DNA of 64,000 nucleotides from Aestuariicoccus sp032586235 (GTDB taxonomy: Bacteria; Pseudomonadota; Alphaproteobacteria; Rhodobacterales; Rhodobacteraceae): positions 1 through 64,000 of the forward strand of contig NZ_JAWHTD010000013.1 in assembly GCF_032586235.1 (NCBI RefSeq). Direction: 5' to 3'. Shown here in pieces: positions 45,365-55,306 of the stretch (position 1 is the stretch's first letter; every line of letters begins with the position of its first letter). The notes beneath the pieces were generated by a model that worked only from the letters and a program-made list of their open reading frames with translations, ran no database searches and was not told the origin of the DNA. Both the position numbers and the translations under genes were made by a program.

Positions 45365-46573
45365 ATGGCGACCCAACCCGATCCGCAGCAGGAACTGAAC
45401 CCCGACGTGCTGCCCGCCCATGTGCCGGGCATGCCGCCGCATGTGCCGCCCACCCCGCCGGGCCGCTTCACACTGTCGCCGCTGAACCAGCGCCGCTGGC
45501 GCAACTTCAAGAAAAACCGCCGTGCCTATTGGTCGCTTTGGATCTTCGGCATCCTCTTCGGCCTGTCGCTCTTTGCCGAGTTCATCGCCAACGACAAACC
45601 GATCCTGGTGCAGTACCGCGGCGAATATTTCACCCCGATCACCAGCTTCTATCCCGAAACCGCTTTTGGCGGCGACTTCCGGACCGAGGCCGCCTACCGC
45701 GACCCCGAGGTGCAATGCCTGATCCGCACCGGCGGGCTCGAGGAATGTTTCGACGACCCCGAAGGCCTGATCGAACAGGTCGATCAGGGCATGGTGCTCG
45801 ATGGCGATTTCTACAAGGGCTGGATGCTCTGGCCGCTCATCCCCTACAGCTATCAGACCCCCGTCGACCGCCCCGGCGCGGCCCCGCTGCCGCCCAACGA
45901 CCAGAACTGGCTGGGCACCGACGACACCAAACGCGACGTGGTCGCCCGGGTGATCTACGGCTTTAGGCTGTCGATCCTCTTCACGCTGATCGTGACGGTG
46001 CTCTCCTCGGCCATCGGCATCTTCGCCGGCGCCGTGCAGGGCTATTTCGGCGGCTGGATCGACCTCATTTTCCAGCGCATCATCGAGATCTGGGCCTCCA
46101 CCCCGTCGCTCTACGTCATCATCATCCTCTTCGCGATCCTGGGGCGAAGTTTCTGGCTCTTGGTCTTCCTGACGGTGCTCTTCGGCTGGGTCGCTCTGGT
46201 GGGCGTGGTGCGCGCGGAATTCCTGCGCGCGCGCAACCTCGAATACGTCCGCGCCGCCAAGGCGCTCGGCGTCTCGAACTGGAAGATCATGTTCCGCCAC
46301 ATGCTGCCCAACGCCATGGTCGCCACCGTGACCATGCTGCCCTTCATCGTCACCGGCACGATCAGCACACTGGCAGGCCTCGATTTCCTGGGCTTCGGCC
46401 TTCCCTCCTCGGCGCCCTCGCTGGGCGAACTCACGCTACAGGCCAAGCAGAACCTGCAGGCGCCCTGGCTCGGCTTCACCGCCTTCTTCGTCTTCGCCAT
46501 CATGCTGTCGCTGCTCGTCTTCATCTTCGAAGGCGTGCGCGATGCCTTCGACCCCCGAAAGACCTTCTCATGA
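45365..46573 (+). CDS. yejE: ABC transporter permease YejE
   Basis: 402 residues. Longer than DppC; N-terminal proline-rich tail (LPAHVPGMPPHVPPTPPGRF), TM1 WSLWIFGILFGLSLFAEFIA, a periplasmic loop of about 130 residues (GEYFTPITSFYPETAFGGDF, typical of YejE), then the core with the coupling motif EYVRAAKALGVSNWKIMFRHMLPN and the tail REGVRDAFDPRKT-like (FEGVRDAFDPRKTF). Starts 4 bases after yejB. Confidence 0.95.
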   Translation: MATQPDPQQELNPDVLPAHVPGMPPHVPPTPPGRFTLSPLNQRRWRNFKKNRRAYWSLWIFGILFGLSLFAEFIANDKPILVQYRGEYFTPITSFYPETAFGGDFRTEAAYRDPEVQCLIRTGGLEECFDDPEGLIEQVDQGMVLDGDFYKGWMLWPLIPYSYQTPVDRPGAAPLPPNDQNWLGTDDTKRDVVARVIYGFRLSILFTLIVTVLSSAIGIFAGAVQGYFGGWIDLIFQRIIEIWASTPSLYVIIILFAILGRSFWLLVFLTVLFGWVALVGVVRAEFLRARNLEYVRAAKALGVSNWKIMFRHMLPNAMVATVTMLPFIVTGTISTLAGLDFLGFGLPSSAPSLGELTLQAKQNLQAPWLGFTAFFVFAIMLSLLVFIFEGVRDAFDPRKTFS

Positions 46574-46583
46574 CCGACCCTGC

Positions 46584-46637
46584 TGCTTCTTCTTGGCAAA
46601 AATACTCCGGGGGGGCCGCAGGCGGGGGCAGCGCCCC
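46584..46637 (-). repeat. GC-rich dispersed repeat, copy 3 (inverted, between yejE and yejF)
   Basis: On the minus strand: GGGGGCGCTGCCCCC, then GGCCCCCCGGAGTATTTTTGCC and AAGAAGAAG. The GC hairpin and the tail match copies 1 and 2 with more divergence. It lies in the 97-base gap of an otherwise tight operon (other gaps are 4-6 bases), which suggests a late insertion. Confidence 0.65.
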
Positions 46638-46670
46638 CTCCACGGCCGAAATCCGCAAAGGCCTCGACGC

Positions 46671-48263
<1,593 letters not shown>

Positions 48264-48299
48264 CGGCAAGGACCTGAGTCCGCGCCCGTCACGCTCCGA

Positions 48300-48545
48300 G
48301 CCGCGACCAGCGCCTGCCCATGGGATGGCGCGGCTTCGACACCGGCCGGGGTCTTGGCTTTACCCATGACGGAACGCGCAGCCGTGCCAGCGCCGACCCG
48401 CGGGGTGGCGCGCCTGACAGCCATTCTACGCGCTTTATTGCAGCCAACTCATTGCGGGCAACGAGCAAAGCGCCGACGACAGCCAAAGCGCCGCCCCGGG
48501 GGGCGGGTCGGCGCTGGCACGGCGGCCAGCGGCCTTGATTCCGTG
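48300..48545 (+). repeat. palindrome-bounded intergenic repeat, copy 2 (with a partial tandem copy)
   Basis: About 246 bases between convergent yejF and hemN. The right part (48385-48544) aligns with 11381-11540; its ends form a perfect 21-bp inverted repeat (48381-48401 and 48503-48523), including GCGCCGACCCGC / GCGGGTCGGCGC. A left-end fragment, GCCGCGACCAGCGCCTGCCC at 48300-48319, resembles the arm of the other copy, as if one element had inserted next to or into another. No gene in this stretch. Confidence 0.75.
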
Positions 48546-48590
48546 CCTGTTACGCCGTGAGCCTTACGTGGCTCCCCAGCCCGCACCCCT

Positions 48591-49946
48591 TCAGATCGCC
48601 GAGCTGTGCCCCGCGCGGCTGAGGTCGTAGGCGTCGAAGCTGCGCGCGATCATCCGGGTCAGCGGCCGCGCCTCGCGCGGGACGAAGAGCCCGTCCTCCG
48701 TCACCTCCAGCAGGTTCTCGAACTCGGAGGACGCCTTGCGGAACATCGCCTGCAGCGCCTCGCGGCCGATGCCGAATGTGCTGCAAATCTCGTCGCTGCG
48801 GATGCGGAAGTCGCACATCAGCGCCTCGATCAGACGCGCGCGCAGCTTGTCCTCACCCGTGAACACATGACCGCGCGACACCGCGAACCGGCCCTCCCGC
48901 ACCGCCTTGGTATAGGCCGAGGTGGCCGGGGCGTTCTGGGCATAGCCCTGCGGAAAGCGCGAAATCGACGACGCCCCAAGCCCGATCAGCACCGACGCCG
49001 TGTCGTCGGTATAGCCCTGGAAATTGCGCCGCAGCCGCCCGGTCTTCTGCGCGATGGTCAGCCCGTCGGATTGCGTCGCGAAATGGTCGATGCCGATCTC
49101 GGCATAGCCGTCCCAGACGAAGAGCCGCCGCGCGGTCTCGAACAGCGCCAGCCGCTCTTCCGGCGTGGGCAGCGCGTCCGACGGGATCAGCTGCTGGCGC
49201 TTGGCCATCCAGGGCACATGCGCATAGCCGTAAAGCGCGACCCGGTCGGGGGCCAGCGACAACAGCTTTTGCACCGTCTCGGTGATGCGCGCGCGCGACT
49301 GGTCCGGCAATCCAAAGAGGATGTCGGCGTTCAGGCTGGGCACGCCGCGCTCGCGGATCATGTCGACCGTCCGGCGGGTGATGTCGAACCCCTGGATCCG
49401 CCCGATCACCTGCTGGATCGCGTCGTTGAAATCCTGCACCCCGATCGAGGCGCGGTTGAGCCCGCCTTCGACCAGCGCGTCCAGCCTGGCCTCGTCGACC
49501 TCGTTGGGGTCGATCTCGACCGAGAATTCGGCGTTCTCGGCGAAATCCGCCACTTCGCGCACCGAAGCGGTCAGCGCGCGGATCAGATCCGGCGTCAGCA
49601 GCGTCGGCGTGCCGCCGCCCCAATGCAGCCGCGACAGCCGCACCCCGCGCGGCAGATGCGCGCGCAAGAGCGCCAGCTCGGCCTGCAGCGTTTCCACATA
49701 GGCCGCGACCGGCGCGCCGGTGGCGGTGCCTTGGGTGCGGCAGGCGCAGAACCAGCACAGCCTGCGACAGAACGGCACATGCAGATAGAGCGAGATGTCA
49801 GAATGTTCCGGGATTGCTTCGATCCACTCGACAAACTGGGCGGATCCTACCCCACCGGCAAAATGCGGCGCGGTGGGATAGCTGGTGTATCGCGGCACTT
49901 TCGCGTCAAAGAGACCCAGCTTGGCAAGTTGTGTTCGTGTCATCAT
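48591..49946 (-). CDS. hemN: oxygen-independent coproporphyrinogen III oxidase
   Basis: 451 residues of the radical-SAM HemN family. N-terminal MMTRTQLAKLGLFDAKVPRYTSYPTAPHF, the [4Fe-4S] motif C60-x3-C64-x2-C67 in PFCRRLCWFCACR, GGGTPTLL glycine-rich SAM motif and the C-terminal HemN extension with FGIGREALQAMF and LTRMIARSFDAYD. It makes protoporphyrinogen under low oxygen, needed for haem of cbb3 oxidase. A perfect FnrL box lies between it and the divergent fnrL, and a class II position would put its 5' end almost at the start codon. Ribosome site weak. Confidence 0.97.
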   Translation of the reverse strand: MMTRTQLAKLGLFDAKVPRYTSYPTAPHFAGGVGSAQFVEWIEAIPEHSDISLYLHVPFCRRLCWFCACRTQGTATGAPVAAYVETLQAELALLRAHLPRGVRLSRLHWGGGTPTLLTPDLIRALTASVREVADFAENAEFSVEIDPNEVDEARLDALVEGGLNRASIGVQDFNDAIQQVIGRIQGFDITRRTVDMIRERGVPSLNADILFGLPDQSRARITETVQKLLSLAPDRVALYGYAHVPWMAKRQQLIPSDALPTPEERLALFETARRLFVWDGYAEIGIDHFATQSDGLTIAQKTGRLRRNFQGYTDDTASVLIGLGASSISRFPQGYAQNAPATSAYTKAVREGRFAVSRGHVFTGEDKLRARLIEALMCDFRIRSDEICSTFGIGREALQAMFRKASSEFENLLEVTEDGLFVPREARPLTRMIARSFDAYDLSRAGHSSAI

Positions 49947-49982
49947 GGATTTACACTTAGATCTGTACCGACGGGTACTTCT

Positions 49983-49996
49983 TTGACCCAGATCAA
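49983..49996. promoter_or_regulatory. perfect FnrL box between hemN and fnrL
   Basis: TTGACCCAGATCAA matches the consensus TTGAY-N4-RTCAA fully. Centre is 43.5 bases from the hemN ATG (minus strand), compatible with activation and a near-leaderless transcript. Its right edge is only 10 bases from the fnrL ATG, so for fnrL it more likely represses (autoregulation). Confidence 0.85.
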
Positions 49997-50005
49997 GGGC
50001 CGAAA

Positions 50006-50758
50006 ATGACGCTATTGAACGACCAGTCCCTTTCTGTTTCCCAAAGTTGCGGCGACTGTCCCATCCGGCATCGCGCGGTTTGCGCGCGCTGCGAGGCGGA
50101 CGAGCTCGAGCGCCTGGAACAGATCAAGTATTACCGCAAGTTCGAGGCCGGCCAGACCGTGGTCTGGTCCGGCGACAAGATGGATTTCGTCGCGTCCGTG
50201 GTGTCGGGCATCGCCACCCTGACCCAGACGATGGAGGACGGGCGCACGCAGATGGTCGGGCTGCTGCTGCCCAGCGACTTCGTCGGCCGCCCGGGCCGCG
50301 GCTCCGCCGCCTATGACGTGGTGGCGACGACCGACCTGGTGATGTGCTGTTTCCGCAAGACCCCGTTCGAGGACATGATGACCCGCACGCCGCACATCGC
50401 GCACCGCCTGCTGGAAATGACCCTCGACGAGCTTGATGCCGCGCGGGAATGGATGCTGGTGCTGGGCCGCAAGACCGCGCGCGAAAAGATCGCCTCGCTC
50501 TTGTCGATCATCGCCCGGCGGGACGCCTCGCTCCAGCAGCGGGCGAACGAAGACCGCATCGTCTTCGACCTGCCGCTCACCCGCGAGGCGATGGCCGATT
50601 ACCTCGGCCTGACGCTCGAGACGGTCAGCCGCCAGATGTCGGCGCTCAAGCGCGACGGGGTGATCGAGCTTCAGGGCAAGCGCCACGTCATCGTCCCCGA
50701 CATGAGCCGCCTTCTGGAAGAGGCAGGCGACGATACCGACGGCGGCATCCTTGCCTGA
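50006..50758 (+). CDS. fnrL: anaerobic/micro-oxic regulator FnrL
   Basis: 250 residues of the Crp/Fnr family. The N-terminal cysteines needed for an oxygen-labile [4Fe-4S] cluster are visible (C15, C18, C26 and C29 in SCGDCPIRHRAVCARC), with a further Cys pair in VMCCFRKTPF near 113. The C-terminal recognition helix LTREAMADYLGLTLETVSRQMSALKRDG has the E-x-x-S-R contacts typical of FNR-type binding to TTGAY-N4-RTCAA. Strongly supported by neighbouring boxes and by hemN. It controls the cbb3 region below. Its start codon follows the FnrL box by 10 bases. Confidence 0.97.
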   Translation: MTLLNDQSLSVSQSCGDCPIRHRAVCARCEADELERLEQIKYYRKFEAGQTVVWSGDKMDFVASVVSGIATLTQTMEDGRTQMVGLLLPSDFVGRPGRGSAAYDVVATTDLVMCCFRKTPFEDMMTRTPHIAHRLLEMTLDELDAAREWMLVLGRKTAREKIASLLSIIARRDASLQQRANEDRIVFDLPLTREAMADYLGLTLETVSRQMSALKRDGVIELQGKRHVIVPDMSRLLEEAGDDTDGGILA

Positions 50759-51668
50759 CCAGGGCGGCGCGCTGGCCTTTGCCACGCTGGATGTCTTCAC
50801 CGATGGTGCGTTTTCCGGCAATCCGCTGGCGGTCGTTCTGGACGCCGACGGGCTGACCACCGACGCGATGCAGACCATCGCGCGCGAATTCAACCTGTCC
50901 GAGACGATCTTCGTCCAGCGCCCGGCGGACCCGGCAAACACCGCCAAGGTGCGGATCTTTTTCCCCACGGCCGAGATCCCCTTCGCCGGGCACCCGACCA
51001 TCGGCTGCGCTTTGTATCTGGCGCAGCGGATGCATGGCGAGGGCGACATCGACACCGTTCTGCGGCTCGAGGAAGAGGCTGGGCTGGTGCCGGTGCGGGT
51101 CTGGTGCGAAAACGGCGCCCGCTGGGCCGAGCTGACGGCCCCGGTCGTGCCGCACGCCGCAACCCGGGGCACGACGCCGCCCGCCGACCTGCTGGCCCGC
51201 GCCATCGGGCTTGGCCGCGACGCGATCGGCTTTGGCACGCACGCCCCGGCGGTCTGGGAAGGCGGGCCGCGGTTCCTTTATATCCCGGTGGGCAGCCTCG
51301 ACGCATTGGCCGAGGCCCGCCCGCATGAGCCCACCTGGTCCGAGACGATGACCCGCGCCGCCGTGGACAGCGCCTATCTTTATACCCCGCTGCCGCAGGG
51401 CGGGTATCGCGCGCGGATGTTCTCGCCCACCGCCGGCATCCCCGAGGATCCGGACACAGGCTCGGCCAGCGCTATCCTCGCGGCGCAATTGCTGGCCTCG
51501 GGCGACCTGGCCGAGGGTGAGACCCGCGTCACCCTGCAACAGGGCGTCGAGATGGGCCGCCCCAGCCGCATCGCCCTGCGGATCCTGACCAAAGGCGGCG
51601 CGCTGGACGCCGTTCACGTGGCGGGACAGGCGGTCGACATCTCCGACGGGCGGATCCGCCACCCCTGA
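50751..51668 (+). CDS. PhzF-family isomerase-like protein
   Basis: 305 residues with the PhzF/diaminopimelate-epimerase fold: LDVFTDGAFSGNPLAVVLDADGL, the catalytic Glu in LSETIFVQ (about residue 50), FFPTAEIPFAGHPTIG and the mirrored C-terminal MFSPTAGIPEDPDTGSASAILAAQLL. TTG at 50751 overlaps the fnrL stop by 8 bases; no better in-frame start precedes the LDVFTD block, so that start is probable. Substrate unknown; the gene lies between fnrL and uspA and is likely co-transcribed with fnrL. Confidence 0.88.
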   Translation: MPDQGGALAFATLDVFTDGAFSGNPLAVVLDADGLTTDAMQTIAREFNLSETIFVQRPADPANTAKVRIFFPTAEIPFAGHPTIGCALYLAQRMHGEGDIDTVLRLEEEAGLVPVRVWCENGARWAELTAPVVPHAATRGTTPPADLLARAIGLGRDAIGFGTHAPAVWEGGPRFLYIPVGSLDALAEARPHEPTWSETMTRAAVDSAYLYTPLPQGGYRARMFSPTAGIPEDPDTGSASAILAAQLLASGDLAEGETRVTLQQGVEMGRPSRIALRILTKGGALDAVHVAGQAVDISDGRIRHP

Positions 51669-51689
51669 CCCCGCTTCGCGCCGGGCGCG

Positions 51690-52529
51690 TCAGTGCGTCA
51701 TGAAGACCGGCACAGGCGACACTTCGAGCATGTTCCGCGTCGCACCACCCAGAATGGCCTCGCGGAACCGCGAATGGCCATAGGCGCCCATGACCACCAG
51801 ATCGGCGCTCATGTCCGACACGTGGCGCACCAGCACGTCCGACACCCGCGGCATGGTCTTGGACAACACGTCGATATCCGCATGCACCCCGTGGCGAGCC
51901 AGGAACTGCGCCATCATCCCGCCGGGATCGGACCGGGTCGGGCCGTGGCGCGGCGGGTCGATCACCACGATATGCACCACCTCGGCGGCACAGAGCAGCG
52001 GCAGCGCGGCGCGCGCGGCGCGCATCGCCTCGGGGCTTTCGTTCCACGCCAGCGCGATGCGCTTGGGCGGGGTCATGGCGGGGTAGCCGTCGGGCCAGAT
52101 CATCACCGGCACATGCCCGTCGAAAAGCGCCCCCTCGGTCACCGGTTCAAGCTCGACCCCGTGATCCTTGCCGTAGGGCATGGGCAGGCAGACCAGATCG
52201 CTGAACCGCGCCCGCGAGGCGACGTGACGGGCGATGTCGGCCAGCTGCGCGACGCCCTCTTCGACCGCCCAGCGAAGGGCGGTGCCGGTCAGCTGCTTCC
52301 GGGCCCGCTCGGCCAGCTCGCTGGCCTCGTTACCGGCGCGTTGCAGGGTCTCTTGCAGGACCATCGCGTTCGCGCCAGCATAGTAATACCCGGTCTGCGT
52401 CCGGTCGACGCCAAGACACAGCACATCCAGATGCGCGTCATGCGCCGAGGCAAGCGCCTTCGCCTGCGTCAGCGTGGCATCCGCCAGGTCCGCATCGGTC
52501 AAGACTGTCAGAATGGAATTGTAGGCCAT
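51690..52529 (-). CDS. two-domain universal stress protein
   Basis: 279 residues, tandem UspA domains. N-terminal MAYNSILTVLTDADLADATLTQAKALA begins domain 1. Domain 2 starts near PKRIALAWNESPEAMRAARAALPLL and ends with the ATP-type signature LVVMGAYGHSRFREAILGGATRNMLEVSPVPVFMTH (G-2x-G-9x style). In Rhodobacteraceae such proteins often belong to the FnrL regulon, which fits two perfect FnrL boxes in the shared promoter with ccoN, 60-105 bases upstream. ATG 52529 follows GGAGCACACG. Confidence 0.92.
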   Translation of the reverse strand: MAYNSILTVLTDADLADATLTQAKALASAHDAHLDVLCLGVDRTQTGYYYAGANAMVLQETLQRAGNEASELAERARKQLTGTALRWAVEEGVAQLADIARHVASRARFSDLVCLPMPYGKDHGVELEPVTEGALFDGHVPVMIWPDGYPAMTPPKRIALAWNESPEAMRAARAALPLLCAAEVVHIVVIDPPRHGPTRSDPGGMMAQFLARHGVHADIDVLSKTMPRVSDVLVRHVSDMSADLVVMGAYGHSRFREAILGGATRNMLEVSPVPVFMTH

Positions 52530-52588
52530 CGTGTGCTCCGCTCCGTGAGTTTGCGCCTTCACGTTAGCGACGCGCAAAGAGTCGCACT

Positions 52589-52602
52589 TTGACCCCGGTC
52601 AA
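52589..52602. promoter_or_regulatory. perfect FnrL box 1 between uspA and ccoN
   Basis: TTGACCCCGGTCAA, full consensus. Centre is 66.5 bases upstream of the uspA ATG, which suits class II activation of uspA with about 25 bases of leader. It is 130 bases upstream of ccoN and may also contribute there. Confidence 0.85.
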
Positions 52603-52620
52603 CCACATGCCCGCCAAAGG

Positions 52621-52634
52621 TTGACGCAGATCAA
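52621..52634. promoter_or_regulatory. perfect FnrL box 2 between uspA and ccoN
   Basis: TTGACGCAGATCAA, full consensus. Centre is 98.5 bases upstream of the ccoN ATG; a class II promoter would start transcription near 52669. The spacing of 32 bases from box 1 (about three helical turns) suggests both can be bound on the same face. Confidence 0.85.
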
Positions 52635-52725
52635 GGTAGCGCGGGGGCAAAACCCGCATCTACGGGGCAGTCAAAACCGCCTGTGCGGCGTTACGAATCG
52701 TGCGGGTTAGACGAAGGGACGAAAA

Positions 52726-54348
52726 ATGTTGAATTATATCAAGCTGATCGCGCTCGGCCTGATCACGGTATTCGCCATGATCGCCGCCAGCTACGCGCGC
52801 GACGTGGCTTATATGGTCCATGCCATCCTGATCATGGTGATCGCGGGCGGCATGTTCCTGTGGGTGCTGCGCCGTACCGATGAGCCGGTCCGGGCCGCCG
52901 CCTCGGGTGCGGCCGAACTGAGCTACATGGACGATGTGATCCGCGCAGGCGTGATCGCCACCGCCTTCTGGGGCGTCGTCGGCTTTCTTGCGGGCACGTT
53001 CATCGCGTTTCAGCTTGCCTTTCCGGCGCTGAACTTCGACTGGGCCGAGGGCTACGCCAATTTCGGACGACTGCGGCCGCTGCACACCTCGGCGGTGATC
53101 TTCGCGTTCGGGGGCAACGCGCTGATCTGTACGTCCTTCTACATCGTGCAGCGCACCTCGGCCGCGCGGCTCTGGGGCGGCAACCTGCCGTGGTTCGTGT
53201 TCTGGGGCTATCAGCTCTTCATCGTCCTGGCGGCCACCGGCTATCTGCTGGGCGGCACGCAGTCCAAGGAATACGCCGAACCGGAATGGTACGTCGATCT
53301 GTGGCTGACCATCGTCTGGGTCGCCTATCTGGCAGTGTTCCTGGGCACGATCATCAAACGCAAAGAGCCGCATATCTATGTGGCCAACTGGTTCTTTCTG
53401 TCCTTCATCGTCACCGTCGCCATGCTCCACGTGGTCAACAACCTGACCATCCCGGTCAGCATCTGGGGCAGCAAGTCGGTCATCGTCTGGCCCGGCGTGC
53501 AGGACGCCATGGTGCAATGGTGGTACGGCCACAACGCGGTGGGCTTCTTCCTGACTGCGGGCTTTCTGGGGATGATGTATTACTTCGTCCCGAAACAGGC
53601 CGAACGCCCCGTCTTTAGCTACAAGCTGTCGATCATCCACTTCTGGGCGCTGATCTTCATCTACATCTGGGCCGGTCCGCACCATCTGCATTACACCGCC
53701 CTGCCAGACTGGGCCTCGACCCTTGGCATGGTGTTCTCGATCGTGCTCTGGATGCCCAGCTGGGGCGGCATGATCAACGGCCTGATGACCCTTTCCGGGG
53801 CCTGGGACAAGCTGCGCACCGACCCGATCATCCGCATGATGGTGATCTCCCTCGGCTTCTACGGCATGTCCACCTTCGAAGGGCCGATGATGTCGATCCG
53901 CGCGGTCAACTCGCTGTCGCATTACACCGACTGGACCATCGGGCACGTGCATTCCGGCGCGCTTGGCTGGAACGGCATGATCACCTTCGGCGCGCTCTAC
54001 TTCCTGGTGCCGCGTCTGTGGAACCGCGAGCGGCTCTATAGCCTCAGCATGGTCAGCTGGCACTTCTGGCTCGCCACCATCGGCATCATTCTCTACGCGG
54101 CGTCCATGTGGGTGACCGGCATCATGGAGGGCCTGATGTGGCGCGAAGTGGATCCCAACGGCTTCCTCGTGAACTCGTTCGCCGACACCGTCGCCGCCAA
54201 GTTCCCGATGTATGTCGTGCGCGGTCTGGGCGGGGTCATGTACCTGGCCGGTGCCATCATCATGTGCGTCAACCTGTGGATGACGGTGACACGCGGCAAG
54301 GCCAAGGACGAAGCCGCCGCCATCGCTCACGCCACGCCGGCCGAATAA
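52726..54348 (+). CDS. ccoN: cytochrome c oxidase cbb3-type, subunit I
   Basis: 540 residues, about 12 membrane segments: the catalytic subunit with heme b, heme b3 and CuB. The conserved histidines lie in RPLHTSAVIFAFGGNALI (heme b), WWYGHNAVGFFLTAGFLG (CuB and Tyr cross-link region), GPHHLHYTALPDW and HYTDWTIGHVHSGALGWNG. The expected ligand pattern is intact. First gene of the oxidase operon under two FnrL boxes. High-affinity, low-oxygen respiration. Confidence 0.98.
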   Translation: MLNYIKLIALGLITVFAMIAASYARDVAYMVHAILIMVIAGGMFLWVLRRTDEPVRAAASGAAELSYMDDVIRAGVIATAFWGVVGFLAGTFIAFQLAFPALNFDWAEGYANFGRLRPLHTSAVIFAFGGNALICTSFYIVQRTSAARLWGGNLPWFVFWGYQLFIVLAATGYLLGGTQSKEYAEPEWYVDLWLTIVWVAYLAVFLGTIIKRKEPHIYVANWFFLSFIVTVAMLHVVNNLTIPVSIWGSKSVIVWPGVQDAMVQWWYGHNAVGFFLTAGFLGMMYYFVPKQAERPVFSYKLSIIHFWALIFIYIWAGPHHLHYTALPDWASTLGMVFSIVLWMPSWGGMINGLMTLSGAWDKLRTDPIIRMMVISLGFYGMSTFEGPMMSIRAVNSLSHYTDWTIGHVHSGALGWNGMITFGALYFLVPRLWNRERLYSLSMVSWHFWLATIGIILYAASMWVTGIMEGLMWREVDPNGFLVNSFADTVAAKFPMYVVRGLGGVMYLAGAIIMCVNLWMTVTRGKAKDEAAAIAHATPAE

Positions 54349-54360
54349 GGAGGCCCAGAC

Positions 54361-55092
54361 ATGTCAACCATTCTGCAAAAGCACGGCGTTATCGAACGCA
54401 ACGCCACCCTGCTTCTGATCCTCAGCTTCCTTGTCGTCACCATCGGCGGTCTGGTGCAGATCGTGCCGCTCTTCTACCTCGAGAACACCATCGAGGAAGT
54501 CGAGGGCATGCGCCCCTACACCCCGCTGGAACTGGCCGGGCGCGACGTCTACATCCGCGAGGGCTGCTACGTCTGCCACAGCCAGATGGTCCGCCCGATG
54601 CGCGACGAGGTCGAGCGGTACGGCCACTACAGCCTTGCGGCGGAATCGATGTACGACCATCCGTTCCAGTGGGGCTCCAAGCGGACCGGGCCGGATCTGG
54701 CCCGGGTCGGCGGTCGCTATTCGGACGAATGGCACGTCGATCACCTGCGCGACCCGCAGGCGGTGGTACCGGAATCGGTGATGCCGAAATACGGCTTCCT
54801 CGAGGACACGCTGATCGACGGCAAGTATATCGGCGACCTGATGGCCACCAACGCCATCGTCGGCGTGCCCTATTCGGACGAGATGATCGAGGCGGCGCAG
54901 GCGGACTTCCGCGCCCAGGCCGACCCCGACAGCGACACCGACGGGCTGCTGGAACGCTATGGCGAAGCGGTGAACGTGCGCAACTTCGACGGACGCCCCG
55001 GTGTCTCCGAGGCGGACGCGCTGATCGCCTATCTTCAAATGCTGGGCACGCTGGTCGATTTCTCGACCTTCACGCCCGACGCCAGCCGCTAA
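54361..55092 (+). CDS. ccoO: cytochrome c oxidase cbb3-type, subunit II (mono-haem)
   Basis: 243 residues. One N-terminal membrane segment (ATLLLILSFLVVTIGGLVQIVPLFY), then CYVCHSQM (about residue 70; C-x-x-C-H for covalent haem c) and a Met ligand region VRPMRDEVERYG. PFQWGSKRTGPDLARVGGRYSDEWH and IVGVPYSDEMIEAAQADF are typical. It takes electrons from CcoP for CcoN. Starts 12 bases after ccoN stop. Confidence 0.98.
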   Translation: MSTILQKHGVIERNATLLLILSFLVVTIGGLVQIVPLFYLENTIEEVEGMRPYTPLELAGRDVYIREGCYVCHSQMVRPMRDEVERYGHYSLAAESMYDHPFQWGSKRTGPDLARVGGRYSDEWHVDHLRDPQAVVPESVMPKYGFLEDTLIDGKYIGDLMATNAIVGVPYSDEMIEAAQADFRAQADPDSDTDGLLERYGEAVNVRNFDGRPGVSEADALIAYLQMLGTLVDFSTFTPDASR

Positions 55093-55102
55093 GGAGGCCC
55101 CG

Positions 55103-55306
55103 ATGGAAACCTACACCTTCCTTCGGCAGCTCGCCGACAGCTGGGTCCTGCTGGCACTGTTCCTGTTCTTCGCCGGCGTGGTCTTCTGGGCCTTTCGCCC
55201 GGGCAGCGGGTCCACGCACAGCGACGCCGCAAGCATCCCGCTGCGCAACGAAGACCGGCCCCTGGCCGAACCCAAGACACCCGCCGAAAAGGAGGCGCGG
55301 ACATGA
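55103..55306 (+). CDS. ccoQ: cbb3 oxidase small subunit CcoQ
   Basis: 67 residues with one N-terminal membrane helix (SWVLLALFLFFAGVVFWAFRP) and a short polar tail. CcoQ stabilises or modulates the cbb3 complex. Its end overlaps the ccoP start by 4 bases. Identity rests on position and pattern. Confidence 0.93.
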   Translation: METYTFLRQLADSWVLLALFLFFAGVVFWAFRPGSGSTHSDAASIPLRNEDRPLAEPKTPAEKEART

